This document shows, one piece after another, positions 26,666 to 35,935 of a DNA stretch of 46,111 bases (its first letter is position 1; the number at the start of each line of letters is the position of its first letter). The stretch is from Lyngbya aestuarii BL J (GTDB lineage Bacteria > Cyanobacteriota > Cyanobacteriia > Cyanobacteriales > Microcoleaceae), in assembly GCF_000478195.2 (NCBI RefSeq), contig NZ_AUZM01000052.1:1-46111 (forward strand), read 5' to 3'. The position numbers and the translations under genes are program-made. Under the pieces are notes generated by a model that worked only from the letters and a program-made list of their open reading frames with translations, searched no databases and had not been told where the DNA came from.

Positions 26666-27250
26666 ATGTATACAGGTGAAACAACGAGAGCAGTTGGATT
26701 ATTTTCTAATCGCCGAGATGCTGAAGCAGCTTTACATCGCCTCAGAGATATTGGCTTTGATATGAATAAGGTTTCTGTTGTAACTCGCCATGAGAATGAC
26801 GGTAATATTGCAGAGGCGAATGTGGAACAGACAACAGATGATCAAGTTAAAGGTGGTGCCAGTGCAGGTGCTGTCGCCGGAACCACCGCAGGCGGATTAA
26901 TTGGTTTAGTGGGAAGTTTGGGAGTATTAGCAATTCCGGGAGTTGGACCCGTTGCAGAATTAGGTTTAATATTAGCAAATACCCTGATTGGTGGCGGTAT
27001 CGGTGCTGTTGGTGGTGGCTTAGTGGGTGCTTTAATTGGTTGGGGTTTACCCGAAGATAAAGCCCAATATTACAATTCTCGCGTCCATGAACACGGTGAT
27101 TATTTAGTCTTAATGGAAGGGACTGATCAAGAAATTCGTAATGCAGAAGCTTTATTAAACGATTACAAAGTTCGAGATTTACATCTGTTTGGAATACCGG
27201 GAACAGTTGGCGATCGCCAAGTCAATCCTACTTATAACCGCTCGTTCTAG
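26666..27250 (+). CDS. YflT/GsiB-17M-like general stress protein with glycine-zipper core
   Basis: A 194-residue protein. The N-terminus (AVGLFSNRRDAEAALHRLRD and IGFDMNKVSVVTR) matches the heat-induced stress protein YflT domain. The middle is a long Gly/Ala-rich membrane-like stretch (GGASAGAVAGTTAGGLIGL and IGGGIGAVGGGLVGALIGWG) of the glycine-zipper type. The C-terminus reads EHGDYLVLMEGTDQEIRNAE. Such proteins are stress-induced, sometimes membrane-associated; the molecular role is unknown. A strong Shine-Dalgarno (GAGAGGAAA) precedes the ATG and a terminator follows at 27297. Confidence 0.85.
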   Translation: MYTGETTRAVGLFSNRRDAEAALHRLRDIGFDMNKVSVVTRHENDGNIAEANVEQTTDDQVKGGASAGAVAGTTAGGLIGLVGSLGVLAIPGVGPVAELGLILANTLIGGGIGAVGGGLVGALIGWGLPEDKAQYYNSRVHEHGDYLVLMEGTDQEIRNAEALLNDYKVRDLHLFGIPGTVGDRQVNPTYNRSF

Positions 27251-27296
27251 ATGCGCGATAAAATCACCAACTTGACCCCAAAAACTAACCCAAAGA

Positions 27297-27324
27297 CTCG
27301 GTTTCTGAACGAAGCCGGGTTTTT
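27297..27324 (+). terminator. rho-independent terminator
   Basis: CTCGGTTTC (27297-27305) pairs with GAAGCCGGG (27311-27319) across a five-base loop, with two G-T pairs, followed by five T. It lies 47 bp after the stress-protein stop. It is built from the GGTTTC/GAAGCC repeat seen elsewhere in the window. Confidence 0.75.
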
Positions 27325-27473
27325 AATCTTCCCCTCTCCTCTCAACAATTCCCTCTCGGGGTAGAGGAATCATGTCAGCTTAATTTCCTATACTAAACAA
27401 GGTATCACCATTACTACTTTTGTTTATTCACCATCATAACGATTGTTGTATTAGTTAGTTAGGAAAACTTAAA

Positions 27474-28571
27474 ATGACTTCACTATCAAATGGATCAAGT
27501 TCAAAACGAGTTGCAATTTTACTCGAAAGTGGTTTTGAGGACTCGGAATTTCAAGTTCCTTATACCGCATTACAAAAAGCAGGTGCAAACATCGTAATAG
27601 TCGGTTCTCGTATGAACGACGAATACGAAGGAAAGCAGGGTAAAGTCTCCGCTAAACCCGACGCAACAGCCGCAGAAGTTCGTTCAGAAGACTTTGATGC
27701 GATTTTCATCCCTGGCGGTGCCGCACCCGATAAAGTTCGTCGCAACCCTCATGCAGTCACATTGGTGATTGATGGTATGGCGCAGGGTTTACCTATTGCT
27801 GCGATTTGTCATGGCCCCCAAGTCTTAATTGATGCGGATGTCTTACGAGGTAAACAAGCAACAGGTTTTAAAGCCATTCGCAAGGACATCCAAAATGCAG
27901 GCGCAACCTACGTCAATGAACCTGTTGTCGTCGATAGCAACTTAATTACCGCTCGACAACCCAGTGACTTACCGATGTTTACAGTCACCCTACTCAGCTA
28001 TCTCAATTTGGCTATAGAAGGTACAACATTACCCGACCCGACTACTCAGGCTTTTGAATGGTGGACATTGGGTGAAGCCTGGAAAGGATCGAGCAAAAAT
28101 GATATTGTCAATGTACTCAATACCGCGATCGTCGGGGAACGTTATACCCTCGCCGCTTTTCAAGAGTACAGCAAGCAAGTTTCTGACCCCGACTTTGTGA
28201 TTTTATTACGGGAAGCCATCGGTACAAAACAACGCCACATTGAACTATTAGAAGCCCGTCTGCGCGACTTTGGGGAACAAGTGACTTGGCAAGCAATGGG
28301 AAGTGAAGCCTTTGCCACATTGCAAGGTTGGTTGCAGTCTAGTAGCAGTGATCAAGATCTGATGCGGCGTGCTTTAGGCGACATCCAAACAGGTATTATT
28401 GATTCTTCTCATTTGTGCGTTCAAGTTACAGATCCGGCAACGGCATTTGTATTAGAAGAAATCGAAGAAAATCTTCGGAAGCATGAAGAATTAATCGCAA
28501 CTTTATATCGAACTCGCTTAGGTAAAAATGTTCAAGCTCCCATGCCGACAACGATGGCAGTCATGAGCTAA
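27474..28571 (+). CDS. DJ-1/PfpI domain fused to a ferritin-like helical domain
   Basis: A 365-residue fusion. Residues 11 to about 190 are a DJ-1/PfpI domain with Glu22 in LLESGFEDSE, the glycine-rich IFIPGGAAPDK, and the nucleophile elbow IAAICHGPQ with Cys112-His113. Residues about 209-350 form a four-helix bundle-like region: IVGERYTLAAFQEY, REAIGTKQRHIELLEARL, a third helix with DSSHLCVQV, and EEIEENLRKHEELIATLY. Glu and His placement resembles ferritin-like diiron proteins (DUF2383-like), though I cannot fix all ligands. A stress or redox role, perhaps glyoxalase/deglycase or peroxide-linked, is inferred. AGGAAA lies upstream of the ATG. It follows a stress-protein gene. Confidence 0.88.
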   Translation: MTSLSNGSSSKRVAILLESGFEDSEFQVPYTALQKAGANIVIVGSRMNDEYEGKQGKVSAKPDATAAEVRSEDFDAIFIPGGAAPDKVRRNPHAVTLVIDGMAQGLPIAAICHGPQVLIDADVLRGKQATGFKAIRKDIQNAGATYVNEPVVVDSNLITARQPSDLPMFTVTLLSYLNLAIEGTTLPDPTTQAFEWWTLGEAWKGSSKNDIVNVLNTAIVGERYTLAAFQEYSKQVSDPDFVILLREAIGTKQRHIELLEARLRDFGEQVTWQAMGSEAFATLQGWLQSSSSDQDLMRRALGDIQTGIIDSSHLCVQVTDPATAFVLEEIEENLRKHEELIATLYRTRLGKNVQAPMPTTMAVMS

Positions 28572-28681
28572 AGGACTGATGCAATAGAGGAAAGTAGACA
28601 AGGAATCTAGAAACTGATCAGGGTTTAATTTCTATTCTTGCTGCTTTCTTCTATTTGCCCATTAATACAGGAGAAATCGAA

Positions 28682-28990
28682 ATGAATTTAGTTGATTTGA
28701 TTGCCGTAGGATTAGAAACGATTGTTATCGGTATCTTAACTTTGCACTGTATTCAACGTCATTCTCTATTCCCTTCAGCTTTGATTTTACTCGGATTTTT
28801 ATTTTTAATCTATAGTAGCAGTCTCACCGCATTAGCTGTTCCTTACTTAAGCATTACCGCTTCCCGTGACTACTCTGAGAATGTGATTAAACCCCAGTTT
28901 GTAGAATACATAACTCCCAAATATACGGGTATTCAGATGAGCAAAAAATTAAAATTATATCGGGTCGAACAATCAACTCAACCCAACTGA
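28682..28990 (+). CDS. small membrane protein of unknown function
   Basis: The ATG at 28682, preceded by CAGGAGAAA, gives 102 residues; the longer frame from 28655 uses a TTG without support. Two hydrophobic helices (LIAVGLETIVIGILTLHCI and PSALILLGFLFLIYSSSLTAL) precede a polar tail with FVEYITPKYTG and SKKLKLYRV. No family is recognised. It lies 110 bp downstream of the DJ-1/ferritin fusion and may be co-expressed. Confidence 0.65.
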   Translation: MNLVDLIAVGLETIVIGILTLHCIQRHSLFPSALILLGFLFLIYSSSLTALAVPYLSITASRDYSENVIKPQFVEYITPKYTGIQMSKKLKLYRVEQSTQPN

Positions 28991-29031
28991 TCTCAATCTT
29001 TTCGTTATTGTTAAAACTCTCAACCCAATAA

Positions 29032-30066
29032 TTAATTCAAAATCGCCTGTTCGACTTGAGTAGAGTTCAGTTCTCGCCCAATAAAAACTAAGCGAGTTTG
29101 ACGAGGTTCATCACTGAGCCACAACCGATCATAAAACGAATCAAACCGATTTCCTACCCCTTGCAAGACCATTCGCATCGGTTTATTCGGAACATCAACA
29201 AAGCCTTTAATTCGATAAATTTCTTGGTGTTGTACTAATTCTTTTAATTTTTCAATTAAAGCGGTCGGTTCAAAGGCTTGATCAACGATCAGCTGTACCG
29301 AATTAATATCATCATCATGTTCGTGTTCTTCTTCGTGGTCATGATGACTCGGACGACTTTCTAAATGATCTTCTACTGCTGCATTAAACCCGAGCAAAAG
29401 ATTCGTTTCCACATCCCCTTGTTGACAAGCAACAACCTTCACACCAGGGGGAAGTTCTCGGCTTAACCATTCTCGCACTTTTATTAATGAAGCTTGATCA
29501 ATTAAGTCCGTTTTTGTTAATAAAACCAGATCCGCACAAGCCAATTGATCTTCAAATAATTCTTCAATTGGGGTTTCATGTTCTAAATTCGGATCAGCTT
29601 GACGTTGAGCTTCTAAAGCCTCCAAATCTCCCACTAAAGTTCCTGCTGCTAAAGCTTGAGCATCGACAACGGTGAGAACACCATCAACTGTGGCACTATT
29701 GCGAATTTCCGGCCAACGAAAGGCTTGAACCAAAGGTTTAGGTAAAGCTAATCCAGAGGTTTCTACCAGTATACAATCAATGCGATCGCGACGTTTAAGA
29801 AGTTCTTGCATCGTGGGATAAAATTCTTCTTGAACGGTGCAGCATAAACAACCATTGGTGAGTTCTACAATATTATTTTCAGGGGATTCATCTTCTTCAC
29901 AAACTTGACAAGAACGCAACAGTTCTCCATCAATTCCCACTTCTCCAAATTCATTGACTAAAACAGCAATTCGGCGTCCTTGATTATTTTGGAGGAGATG
30001 ACGGAGTAGAGTTGTTTTTCCAGCGCCGAGAAATCCAGTAACAACGGTAACGGGTATTTTGTGCAT
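29032..30066 (-). CDS. cobW: CobW-type metallochaperone GTPase
   Basis: A 344-residue G3E-family GTPase. Walker A is GFLGAGKTTL (11-20), the metal-binding CxCC is NGCLCCTV, the Walker B-like ILVETSGLALPKP and the guanine-specificity TKTD are both present, and a His-rich tract (HHDHEEEHEHDDD) lies near 245 before the CobW_C domain. The ELTNGCLCCTVQEEFYP context and length fit the CobW branch linked to cobalt insertion in cobalamin synthesis more than the zinc COG0523 branches, but the metal is not certain. A zinc- or cobalt-chaperone role is likely. No cob gene adjoins it. Confidence 0.85.
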   Translation of the reverse strand: MHKIPVTVVTGFLGAGKTTLLRHLLQNNQGRRIAVLVNEFGEVGIDGELLRSCQVCEEDESPENNIVELTNGCLCCTVQEEFYPTMQELLKRRDRIDCILVETSGLALPKPLVQAFRWPEIRNSATVDGVLTVVDAQALAAGTLVGDLEALEAQRQADPNLEHETPIEELFEDQLACADLVLLTKTDLIDQASLIKVREWLSRELPPGVKVVACQQGDVETNLLLGFNAAVEDHLESRPSHHDHEEEHEHDDDINSVQLIVDQAFEPTALIEKLKELVQHQEIYRIKGFVDVPNKPMRMVLQGVGNRFDSFYDRLWLSDEPRQTRLVFIGRELNSTQVEQAILN

Positions 30067-30201
30067 CGTGAGTCTTTTGAGTTAAAGTTTAGGGAGATCA
30101 TTTCATCGCTAAGAATGAATTAATTTGAGAGGTTAACCCCGTTCTAGCAATTTAGTTAGTGATTCGGTAAAAATACGAAAACTGATTCCAAAGCAAATCA
30201 T

Positions 30202-31932
30202 TTAGGGTGAACTTTCCTGACTTTCAGGAGGAGGAGTTTCTTCTGGGGATGGGGTGACACTCGGTAGAGTATTCTCTTTAATGTTGACAAAAATATCATA
30301 ACGAGTGCTGCGATCGCTAACTACTGCGGCGTTTACCCCAATCGCTTGTATCGCATTTACCCAAACCGCTTGTGCAGGTGGAAGCTGAGGTAAAGACAAA
30401 TTACGGCGATCAAAAACTTGTTCGATATCAATAAAGAAACTGCCATTATTCGGACTTAATTCGGTGGGTACTGTTTCTCTAAATAAAGAATCTGAAGGAA
30501 TCCCATTCTCGGGTTCTGGTAAAATTTGATTGGCAATCGGTGCGCCCAAAGTTGCAAATAACACATCTTCGTCTAACCAACCTCGAATCACACTAAAACC
30601 CCCATACGGAGAAGTCCACTTGACAACAGGTTGACCTTGGAGTTGGGCCGGTTGGATCTGAAAATCTTTAGACTTCATCGCCGCATCCAACTTTTCTAAA
30701 GCCGTTTCTGCGGCTTGGCGATCTCTCGTTTCCACCATCAAAGCCAATCCCGCCGAAAACTTTTGGGGGGTTTGTTTATTCGGAACTGCCGGAATCAACG
30801 CCAGAGAAAATTCTCCATCCATCCAACTCAAAAAGTCCTTTTCCAAATCCATCTGTGTCGCCTGTTTTAAACTAGAACTGAGAGCTTCTGGATTAAAAGG
30901 AGCAATCGGATTAGAAGCAGCATCTTTGCTGTAGTCTTGCCACAGTTGTTGTAAATTTCCTCCTGCCATAACCATCATTGCATTTGTAGGAATTCGTTCT
31001 AGCATTTCCTGAGATTGATTTTCAACGGTGAGCGTTTTTTGACTACTAGGTTTATACCAAGAAAGACCTTTGAAATTAATGCCACCCGATTCTAAAACAA
31101 CACTACTGACAAACCCTTGATGCTGCTGTAATTTTTCTAGATTTTCGGGAGGAATGGGTTGGGCGGAGGTAAAAGAAGCCACACTAGCCGCTACCGGAAT
31201 ATTGAGATAAACTTCCGCAAAAGCTCTTGAGGTTTGAACTTTTTCAAGCGCGTTGGCATAACCTGGGGTTTTCGCAATTGAAGCCTCGCCTCGGAAAGTA
31301 TCAATTGTGCGATCGGTGGCGTTAGCATCAGTCGTAACCAACAAAAACTTTTCACCCAAAACCGCGATCGAGTAATTTTGAGTCGGTAAGCCTTGAGTTT
31401 CAATAATTTCAATTCCCCGATAGGATCGTTCGCTGATATCTCCTTCTGTCAACAATTTGGGTTGGGCCAGAACTTCCTGTGCTTTTTGAGGATTGGCAAT
31501 CGGAAAAACCATCACCATTGCGGGTTCTGTTGGAGAAGAAGGGGGCGAGTCCGGTTTCGGTAGCGTTCCAGACGTAATGGTTTGATGAGGCAACCAGGCC
31601 ACCATGACTTCATCTCCAACCCAAGGTTGAATGTCTGCTTGGTAGTCAAAACCGCTATCGGTAAATAAGCGATCGCGCCAGTCTTGGATAGTTTTGTTGA
31701 GGGCGGCTTTGGACTCGGCGGTGCCATATTCGCGCAGTTTTTCCCATTGTTTGGGTTCGGTAGAGAACGAAACCGCCATCATTGCATCAGTCGGCACGAT
31801 GTTTGCCCCAATCGGAACATTTTCGAGGGCTTTTCTCGAAAGTACAAAGTAATAGGTCGCGACTCCCCCTGCAATCAGAAGAGCAGCCGCTCCCAGTGTC
31901 AACCAGAGGGATGATTTGTTTTTGTACATCAT
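30202..31932 (-). CDS. DUF3352 membrane-anchored protein
   Basis: A 576-residue protein, starting at the ATG-ATG pair (31932/31929) rather than the upstream TTG at 31941. One N-terminal helix (WLTLGAAALLIAGGVATYYF) anchors it, followed by NIVPTDAMMAVSF, the typical start of the cyanobacterial DUF3352 family. The body is a repetitive alpha/beta architecture with WMDGEFSLALIP (about 380), and the tail is Pro/Glu-rich (TPSPEETPPPESQESSP). The function is unknown. The protein should face the periplasm or lumen. No Shine-Dalgarno is obvious. Confidence 0.85.
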   Translation of the reverse strand: MMYKNKSSLWLTLGAAALLIAGGVATYYFVLSRKALENVPIGANIVPTDAMMAVSFSTEPKQWEKLREYGTAESKAALNKTIQDWRDRLFTDSGFDYQADIQPWVGDEVMVAWLPHQTITSGTLPKPDSPPSSPTEPAMVMVFPIANPQKAQEVLAQPKLLTEGDISERSYRGIEIIETQGLPTQNYSIAVLGEKFLLVTTDANATDRTIDTFRGEASIAKTPGYANALEKVQTSRAFAEVYLNIPVAASVASFTSAQPIPPENLEKLQQHQGFVSSVVLESGGINFKGLSWYKPSSQKTLTVENQSQEMLERIPTNAMMVMAGGNLQQLWQDYSKDAASNPIAPFNPEALSSSLKQATQMDLEKDFLSWMDGEFSLALIPAVPNKQTPQKFSAGLALMVETRDRQAAETALEKLDAAMKSKDFQIQPAQLQGQPVVKWTSPYGGFSVIRGWLDEDVLFATLGAPIANQILPEPENGIPSDSLFRETVPTELSPNNGSFFIDIEQVFDRRNLSLPQLPPAQAVWVNAIQAIGVNAAVVSDRSTRYDIFVNIKENTLPSVTPSPEETPPPESQESSP

Positions 31933-32187
31933 GGAGAGCAACGATTTAAAACAGATAGTGAGCGTCGATAACAGATTAACTTAACGATAAAACCCATGGA
32001 TTTAGACTGCCTACAGATAGCTTAATCCGTTTTTCTGATCAGAATCTGTTTCTTTGACGTTTGATAATGGTCTTTAATCTCCCAAACTATCACATATCAA
32101 AGTGAGGTTTGGCAAGATGTTAGGTGCATCAGTCGGGAATAGCTTATTTGGCAGGGAGTCGCGAAAAAACGGGTTAAGGGTTACGGG

Positions 32188-33402
32188 TTACGGTAAATTG
32201 CCTTCTGGCTCCGGTCTTTTGCCTTCTTTAACGTCTGGGTTCTGTTTTAAGCCCGAAAAGTCTTCAAACCAACCCCTTCGCTGAAAGAACAGAAATAGAC
32301 TGACTCCGACGATCAGCATCACAGCCAAACAAACGGGATAACCCCAATACCACTCTAACTCGGGCATATTCCAGGGAGACGCTGAGGGATCGAAGTTCAT
32401 CCCATAGACTCCCGCAATGAACGTCAGGGGAATAAAAATAGTCGAAATGACCGTGAGAATTTTCATAATCTCATTCATTTTATTGCCCATTGTGGACATA
32501 TAAATGTTGATCAGATCGGAAGAAAGCTCACGATTGGTTTCGAGCATATCTCGAATATTAATAGTGTGATCATAGCAGTCTCGTAGATACACTCGAACTC
32601 GTTTGCTAATCAAGCGTGTACGATCACGAACTAAGATATTAATGGCGTCTCGTTGCGACCAAATTGCCCGCCGCAAAACCAACATTTCTTGCTTGACTTC
32701 ATAGATTTTCCACAGGGTATGATTACTGGGTCTAAATAGTATTTCATCTTCGAGTTCTTCGAGGTGATCGCTGTAATATTCAATGACTGGAAAAAAGCCA
32801 TCAATAATGGCATCTAAAATCGCATAGGCCAAATAATCGGCTCCATGCTTACGAATGCTCCCGTGATTATTGCGAATCCGATCGCGTACAGGTTGTAAAC
32901 AGTCGTATCGGGTTTCTTCTTGAACCGTAATCAGGTAATTCTCCCCTAAAATCAAACTCACCTGCTCTCGATGCAGCGTCTTTGAGTCAGGTTTGAGTAA
33001 GACCATCCAGGCGACAATTACAATTTGGTCAGGATTTTCATAATAGACGACTTTCGGACGTTGGGGAATATTAACCACGTCTTCTAAAGCCAAAGGATGA
33101 AATTGAAAAATCTGCGACATCTGTCGCCACGTTTCTGTATTTCCTAGTCCTTGAATATCCAACCAACTCACCGTTTCCGATTTCAAGTAGGGAATACAGT
33201 CTTGAGGTTGATTGAGTTTGACTCGATTTGTTTTGGCGAGATTATAGTCAGTTAAGACAATTTCCGGTGCTGGGTCATCAGGTTCAAGGTCTAGTGTTCC
33301 AGGTAAAGTTCCGGGTTCGTCGTAGAAATAGTCGAAGTTTGAGTCTTCTTCCTCTGCTGACGAATGTCCCGTTGGTGGAGAAGGAGTGAGACTATGTGAC
33401 AT
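32188..33402 (-). CDS. corA: CorA-type Mg2+/Co2+ channel
   Basis: A 404-residue pentameric divalent-cation channel subunit of the inner membrane. The diagnostic YGMNF motif sits at the end of the first C-terminal helix (TVISTIFIPLTFIAGVYGMN), followed by the loop PELEWYWGYP and the second helix. The long N-terminal cytoplasmic part has the expected FHPLALEDVV and the long stalk helix with LRRAIWSQRDAI. The N-terminal 60 residues are acidic and low-complexity. The tail after the second helix is about 30 residues. Neighbours share direction but gaps of 113 and 255 bp suggest single transcription. Confidence 0.95.
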   Translation of the reverse strand: MSHSLTPSPPTGHSSAEEEDSNFDYFYDEPGTLPGTLDLEPDDPAPEIVLTDYNLAKTNRVKLNQPQDCIPYLKSETVSWLDIQGLGNTETWRQMSQIFQFHPLALEDVVNIPQRPKVVYYENPDQIVIVAWMVLLKPDSKTLHREQVSLILGENYLITVQEETRYDCLQPVRDRIRNNHGSIRKHGADYLAYAILDAIIDGFFPVIEYYSDHLEELEDEILFRPSNHTLWKIYEVKQEMLVLRRAIWSQRDAINILVRDRTRLISKRVRVYLRDCYDHTINIRDMLETNRELSSDLINIYMSTMGNKMNEIMKILTVISTIFIPLTFIAGVYGMNFDPSASPWNMPELEWYWGYPVCLAVMLIVGVSLFLFFQRRGWFEDFSGLKQNPDVKEGKRPEPEGNLP

Positions 33403-33515
33403 AGAGTTGAGTTCTCACGGGTTCATCGGAGATTTTCGGAAGTTTGGCTTTTGACAGCGTACAGAACAGCTTTCACTTAGTGAAAACAGTATTCCCCAAA
33501 ATTCGTTAGCCTGGG

Positions 33516-34004
33516 CTAAACCGCTTTAAACTGGGGTTGTTTCTGCACGTATTCAAGCAGGCCTTCACAGGCATCGAGTAGAATATCAATCACCTGATTG
33601 AACCCCTCCGGGCCACCATAATAGGGATCGGGAACTTCTTTGACATTGTGATGGCGACAGAACTCACACATCAGCTTCACTTTGTCTTGATATTGACGAT
33701 CCGAATCAAGGCGAACAATAGATTCATAGTTGTCGTAATCCATCGCCAAAATCAAATCAAACTTCTCAAAGTCCTCTCGTCTAAACTGACGGGCTTGACC
33801 TTTGAGCAAGATCCCTCGTAATGAAGCGGCTTTTGTCATACGAGCATCGGGGGGACTTCCGATGTGATAACTAGAAGTCCCGGCTGAATCACAGAGAATG
33901 TCATGACTGAGATCAGCGAGTTCAATCTGGTGATTCATAATATTTTCTGCCGAGGGAGAGCGGCAAATGTTCCCTAGACAGACAAATAGTAACTGATAAG
34001 GCAT
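33516..34004 (-). CDS. low-molecular-weight protein tyrosine phosphatase
   Basis: A 162-residue cytoplasmic phosphatase. The P-loop is CLGNICRS with catalytic Cys9 and Arg15 (C-x5-R), and the general acid lies in VPDPYYGG, the DPYY motif of the family. The middle segment FDLILAMDYDNYESI is also typical. The bacterial substrates are often exopolysaccharide tyrosine kinases or arginine phosphates; which applies is unknown. It lies 24 bp downstream of ybaB and is probably co-transcribed with it. Confidence 0.95.
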   Translation of the reverse strand: MPYQLLFVCLGNICRSPSAENIMNHQIELADLSHDILCDSAGTSSYHIGSPPDARMTKAASLRGILLKGQARQFRREDFEKFDLILAMDYDNYESIVRLDSDRQYQDKVKLMCEFCRHHNVKEVPDPYYGGPEGFNQVIDILLDACEGLLEYVQKQPQFKAV

Positions 34005-34028
34005 TGATTTTGAGCGACCCTTGAGAAA

Positions 34029-34376
34029 TTACATTCCGGGCAAGTTAAGTCCCCCTGTTAATTCTTCCATCCGTTGTCGCATGGTCGCAGTGGAATTTTC
34101 ATAGGCGGCTTGTGTTGCTTCTAAAACCATCGCCGACACCACTTCTGCCCCTTCACCCATAACATCAGGCGAAATTTCGACCCGACGGGGTTCTTGGTTG
34201 CCACTTAGGTAAACTTTCACTAAGCCACCTGCTGCTGCGCCTTCAATTTCTAACTGATCCAACTCTTCTTGAAGCTTTTTCGCTCCTTCTTGAACCTGTT
34301 GAGCTTTTTTGAAAGCCTCGGCGAGTTCTTTCATTTTGCCCATGCCGAAGCCAAATCCTTGTCCTTGCTTTGTCAT
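34029..34376 (-). CDS. YbaB/EbfC nucleoid-associated protein
   Basis: A 115-residue homodimeric DNA-binding protein. The pattern is [20 protein letters not shown], helix [13 protein letters not shown], then [20 protein letters not shown] and [16 protein letters not shown], matching YbaB/EbfC in length and order. In other bacteria it binds DNA and coats the nucleoid, often beside recR or dnaX; here instead it precedes a tyrosine phosphatase gene. The ATG at 34376 has no strong Shine-Dalgarno. Confidence 0.93.
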   Translation of the reverse strand: MTKQGQGFGFGMGKMKELAEAFKKAQQVQEGAKKLQEELDQLEIEGAAAGGLVKVYLSGNQEPRRVEISPDVMGEGAEVVSAMVLEATQAAYENSTATMRQRMEELTGGLNLPGM

Positions 34377-34899
34377 AATTTAATTCTTTAGCGCCCAGGA
34401 CGCTTCCAAGTTGTACTTAAATGTTCTCAGAAAATCTTAAGTCTAACACTTTAGCATTTTCTCTAATTCTAAAGAAAACTGCAAGAGTGAAGAGCGAGAT
34501 CTAGCTTTAGATCAGGTTAGGGATATTTTTTCCTCCGAATGACATTATAGAGCCAAGTTTCATCGAAAACATCAAAACCCCATCCGTTTTGAGTTCAAAT
34601 TTAGCGGTTTAGAGTTTTTTGTACTTTCACGCACACGATCAACCCGAAATTCCGTTTGCAAGTGCTATTTTTCGTCTATTCTCAAGTTGACTTTCAAAGT
34701 CATTTCTAGTGATTGAGGATCGATAGTCTTGCAAAAGTGAATTGGGGAGTACCCCCTATGATCGAGCTTCAGAGGCTGTCTGCAATGCTTGTCAATTTTA
34801 TCGTATTTTTCCCGCAACGACTGGCGAATTCCCTGGGGAAGACATCAGTTGAGCGTGTAATCGGGTCGATAGAGTGAAGCTAGAATTGTCAACTGGCTT
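34377..34899. other. 523-bp gene-free region with small dyads
   Basis: Between murB and ybaB, both on the minus strand. I see TGACTTT-C-AAAGTCA (34688-34702) and GGGG-AGTA-CCCC (34744-34755), two compact hairpins, but no open frame with coding character. An unannotated small RNA is possible but I do not recognise 6S, tmRNA, SRP or RNase P RNA here. Confidence 0.45.
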
Positions 34900-35889
34900 T
34901 TAAGAGTGTTGAAACTCCCCGATAATCCTCACTTCGGGTTCGAGTAGGAAAGACCAACGCTGTTCAACTTGTTCTTGGACATAGCGAATGAGTTGGAAAA
35001 TCTCAGTCGCGGTTGCGCCGCCACAATTGACAATAAAATTGGCATGACGTTCAGCCACTTGAGCGCCGCCAATTTGGTATCCTTTTAAACCCGCTTGTTC
35101 AATTAGCCAACCTGCGGGTTTTGGGCCAGGATTGCGAAAGACACTGCCACAACTGGGCAGATGGTAAGGCTGAGAACTTCGGCGGTGTCGCAGTTGATCA
35201 GTGGTATCAGCTAAAACCAGAGCGGGGTCTGCTCCGGGTTGTAACGCGAAAGTTGCTTGTAGGACAACGCGATCACTATTTTGTAAATTAGAAGTCCGAT
35301 AGCGATAAGCCAAGTCTTTAGGAGTCAAAACCTCTAGTTTTCCAAAGCGAGAAAGCACTTCAGCTTGAACCAAAATCTCGGCCGTACTGCTCCCATGAGC
35401 GCCCGCATTCATCACCACAGCGCCGCCAACAGTGCCGGGAATACCGACCGCCCATTCTAAGCCTTGCCATCCCAAGCGAGCCGCTTTCCAAGCCAAGCGA
35501 GGCAAGGATTCTCCGGCGGCGACATGAAGTTGTCCAGTGGCTAAATCAAAGTGGGTGTGGCGCAAGCCACGGGTACCGATGACTAATCCTGATAAACCCT
35601 GATCACTGATTAAAAGATTTGATCCTCCTCCCAGTAAAGTTGCTGAAAGTCCTTGTTCGGCTGCCCATGCTAAACTCGCTTGCATTTCATCAAGATTTTT
35701 GGGGGCAACATACCATTCAGCCGGGCCACCCACACGGTAGGACGTATGAGAAGCTAAGGAAACTTTTGATTGAATCAAACAGTCTTTTCCTAGCAAGGAA
35801 ATGGAGCGAGGAGCGGATGGGCCACTTGCTCCGGAACTCGACTGTTGATCAAGCTGACCTGGAGAGTCGTAGGAAAGCGTCATAACCAT
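34900..35889 (-). CDS. murB: UDP-N-acetylenolpyruvoylglucosamine reductase
   Basis: FAD/NADPH-dependent second step of UDP-N-acetylmuramic acid synthesis. The 329-residue protein has [14 protein letters not shown], the FAD loop [32 protein letters not shown], the YRYRTSNLQ segment and the active-site [20 protein letters not shown] followed by HANFIVN. It is the shorter type IIb-like form common in cyanobacteria and Gram-positives. About 35 N-terminal residues (Ser/Gly-rich) precede the conserved part, so the start could be internal. It lies 46 bp downstream of murC, forming a murC-murB pair. Confidence 0.96.
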   Translation of the reverse strand: MVMTLSYDSPGQLDQQSSSGASGPSAPRSISLLGKDCLIQSKVSLASHTSYRVGGPAEWYVAPKNLDEMQASLAWAAEQGLSATLLGGGSNLLISDQGLSGLVIGTRGLRHTHFDLATGQLHVAAGESLPRLAWKAARLGWQGLEWAVGIPGTVGGAVVMNAGAHGSSTAEILVQAEVLSRFGKLEVLTPKDLAYRYRTSNLQNSDRVVLQATFALQPGADPALVLADTTDQLRHRRSSQPYHLPSCGSVFRNPGPKPAGWLIEQAGLKGYQIGGAQVAERHANFIVNCGGATATEIFQLIRYVQEQVEQRWSFLLEPEVRIIGEFQHS

Positions 35890-35935
35890 AACAAATACAA
35901 CAAAATGCTTATTCTTAATCGAAACAACAGCACCA

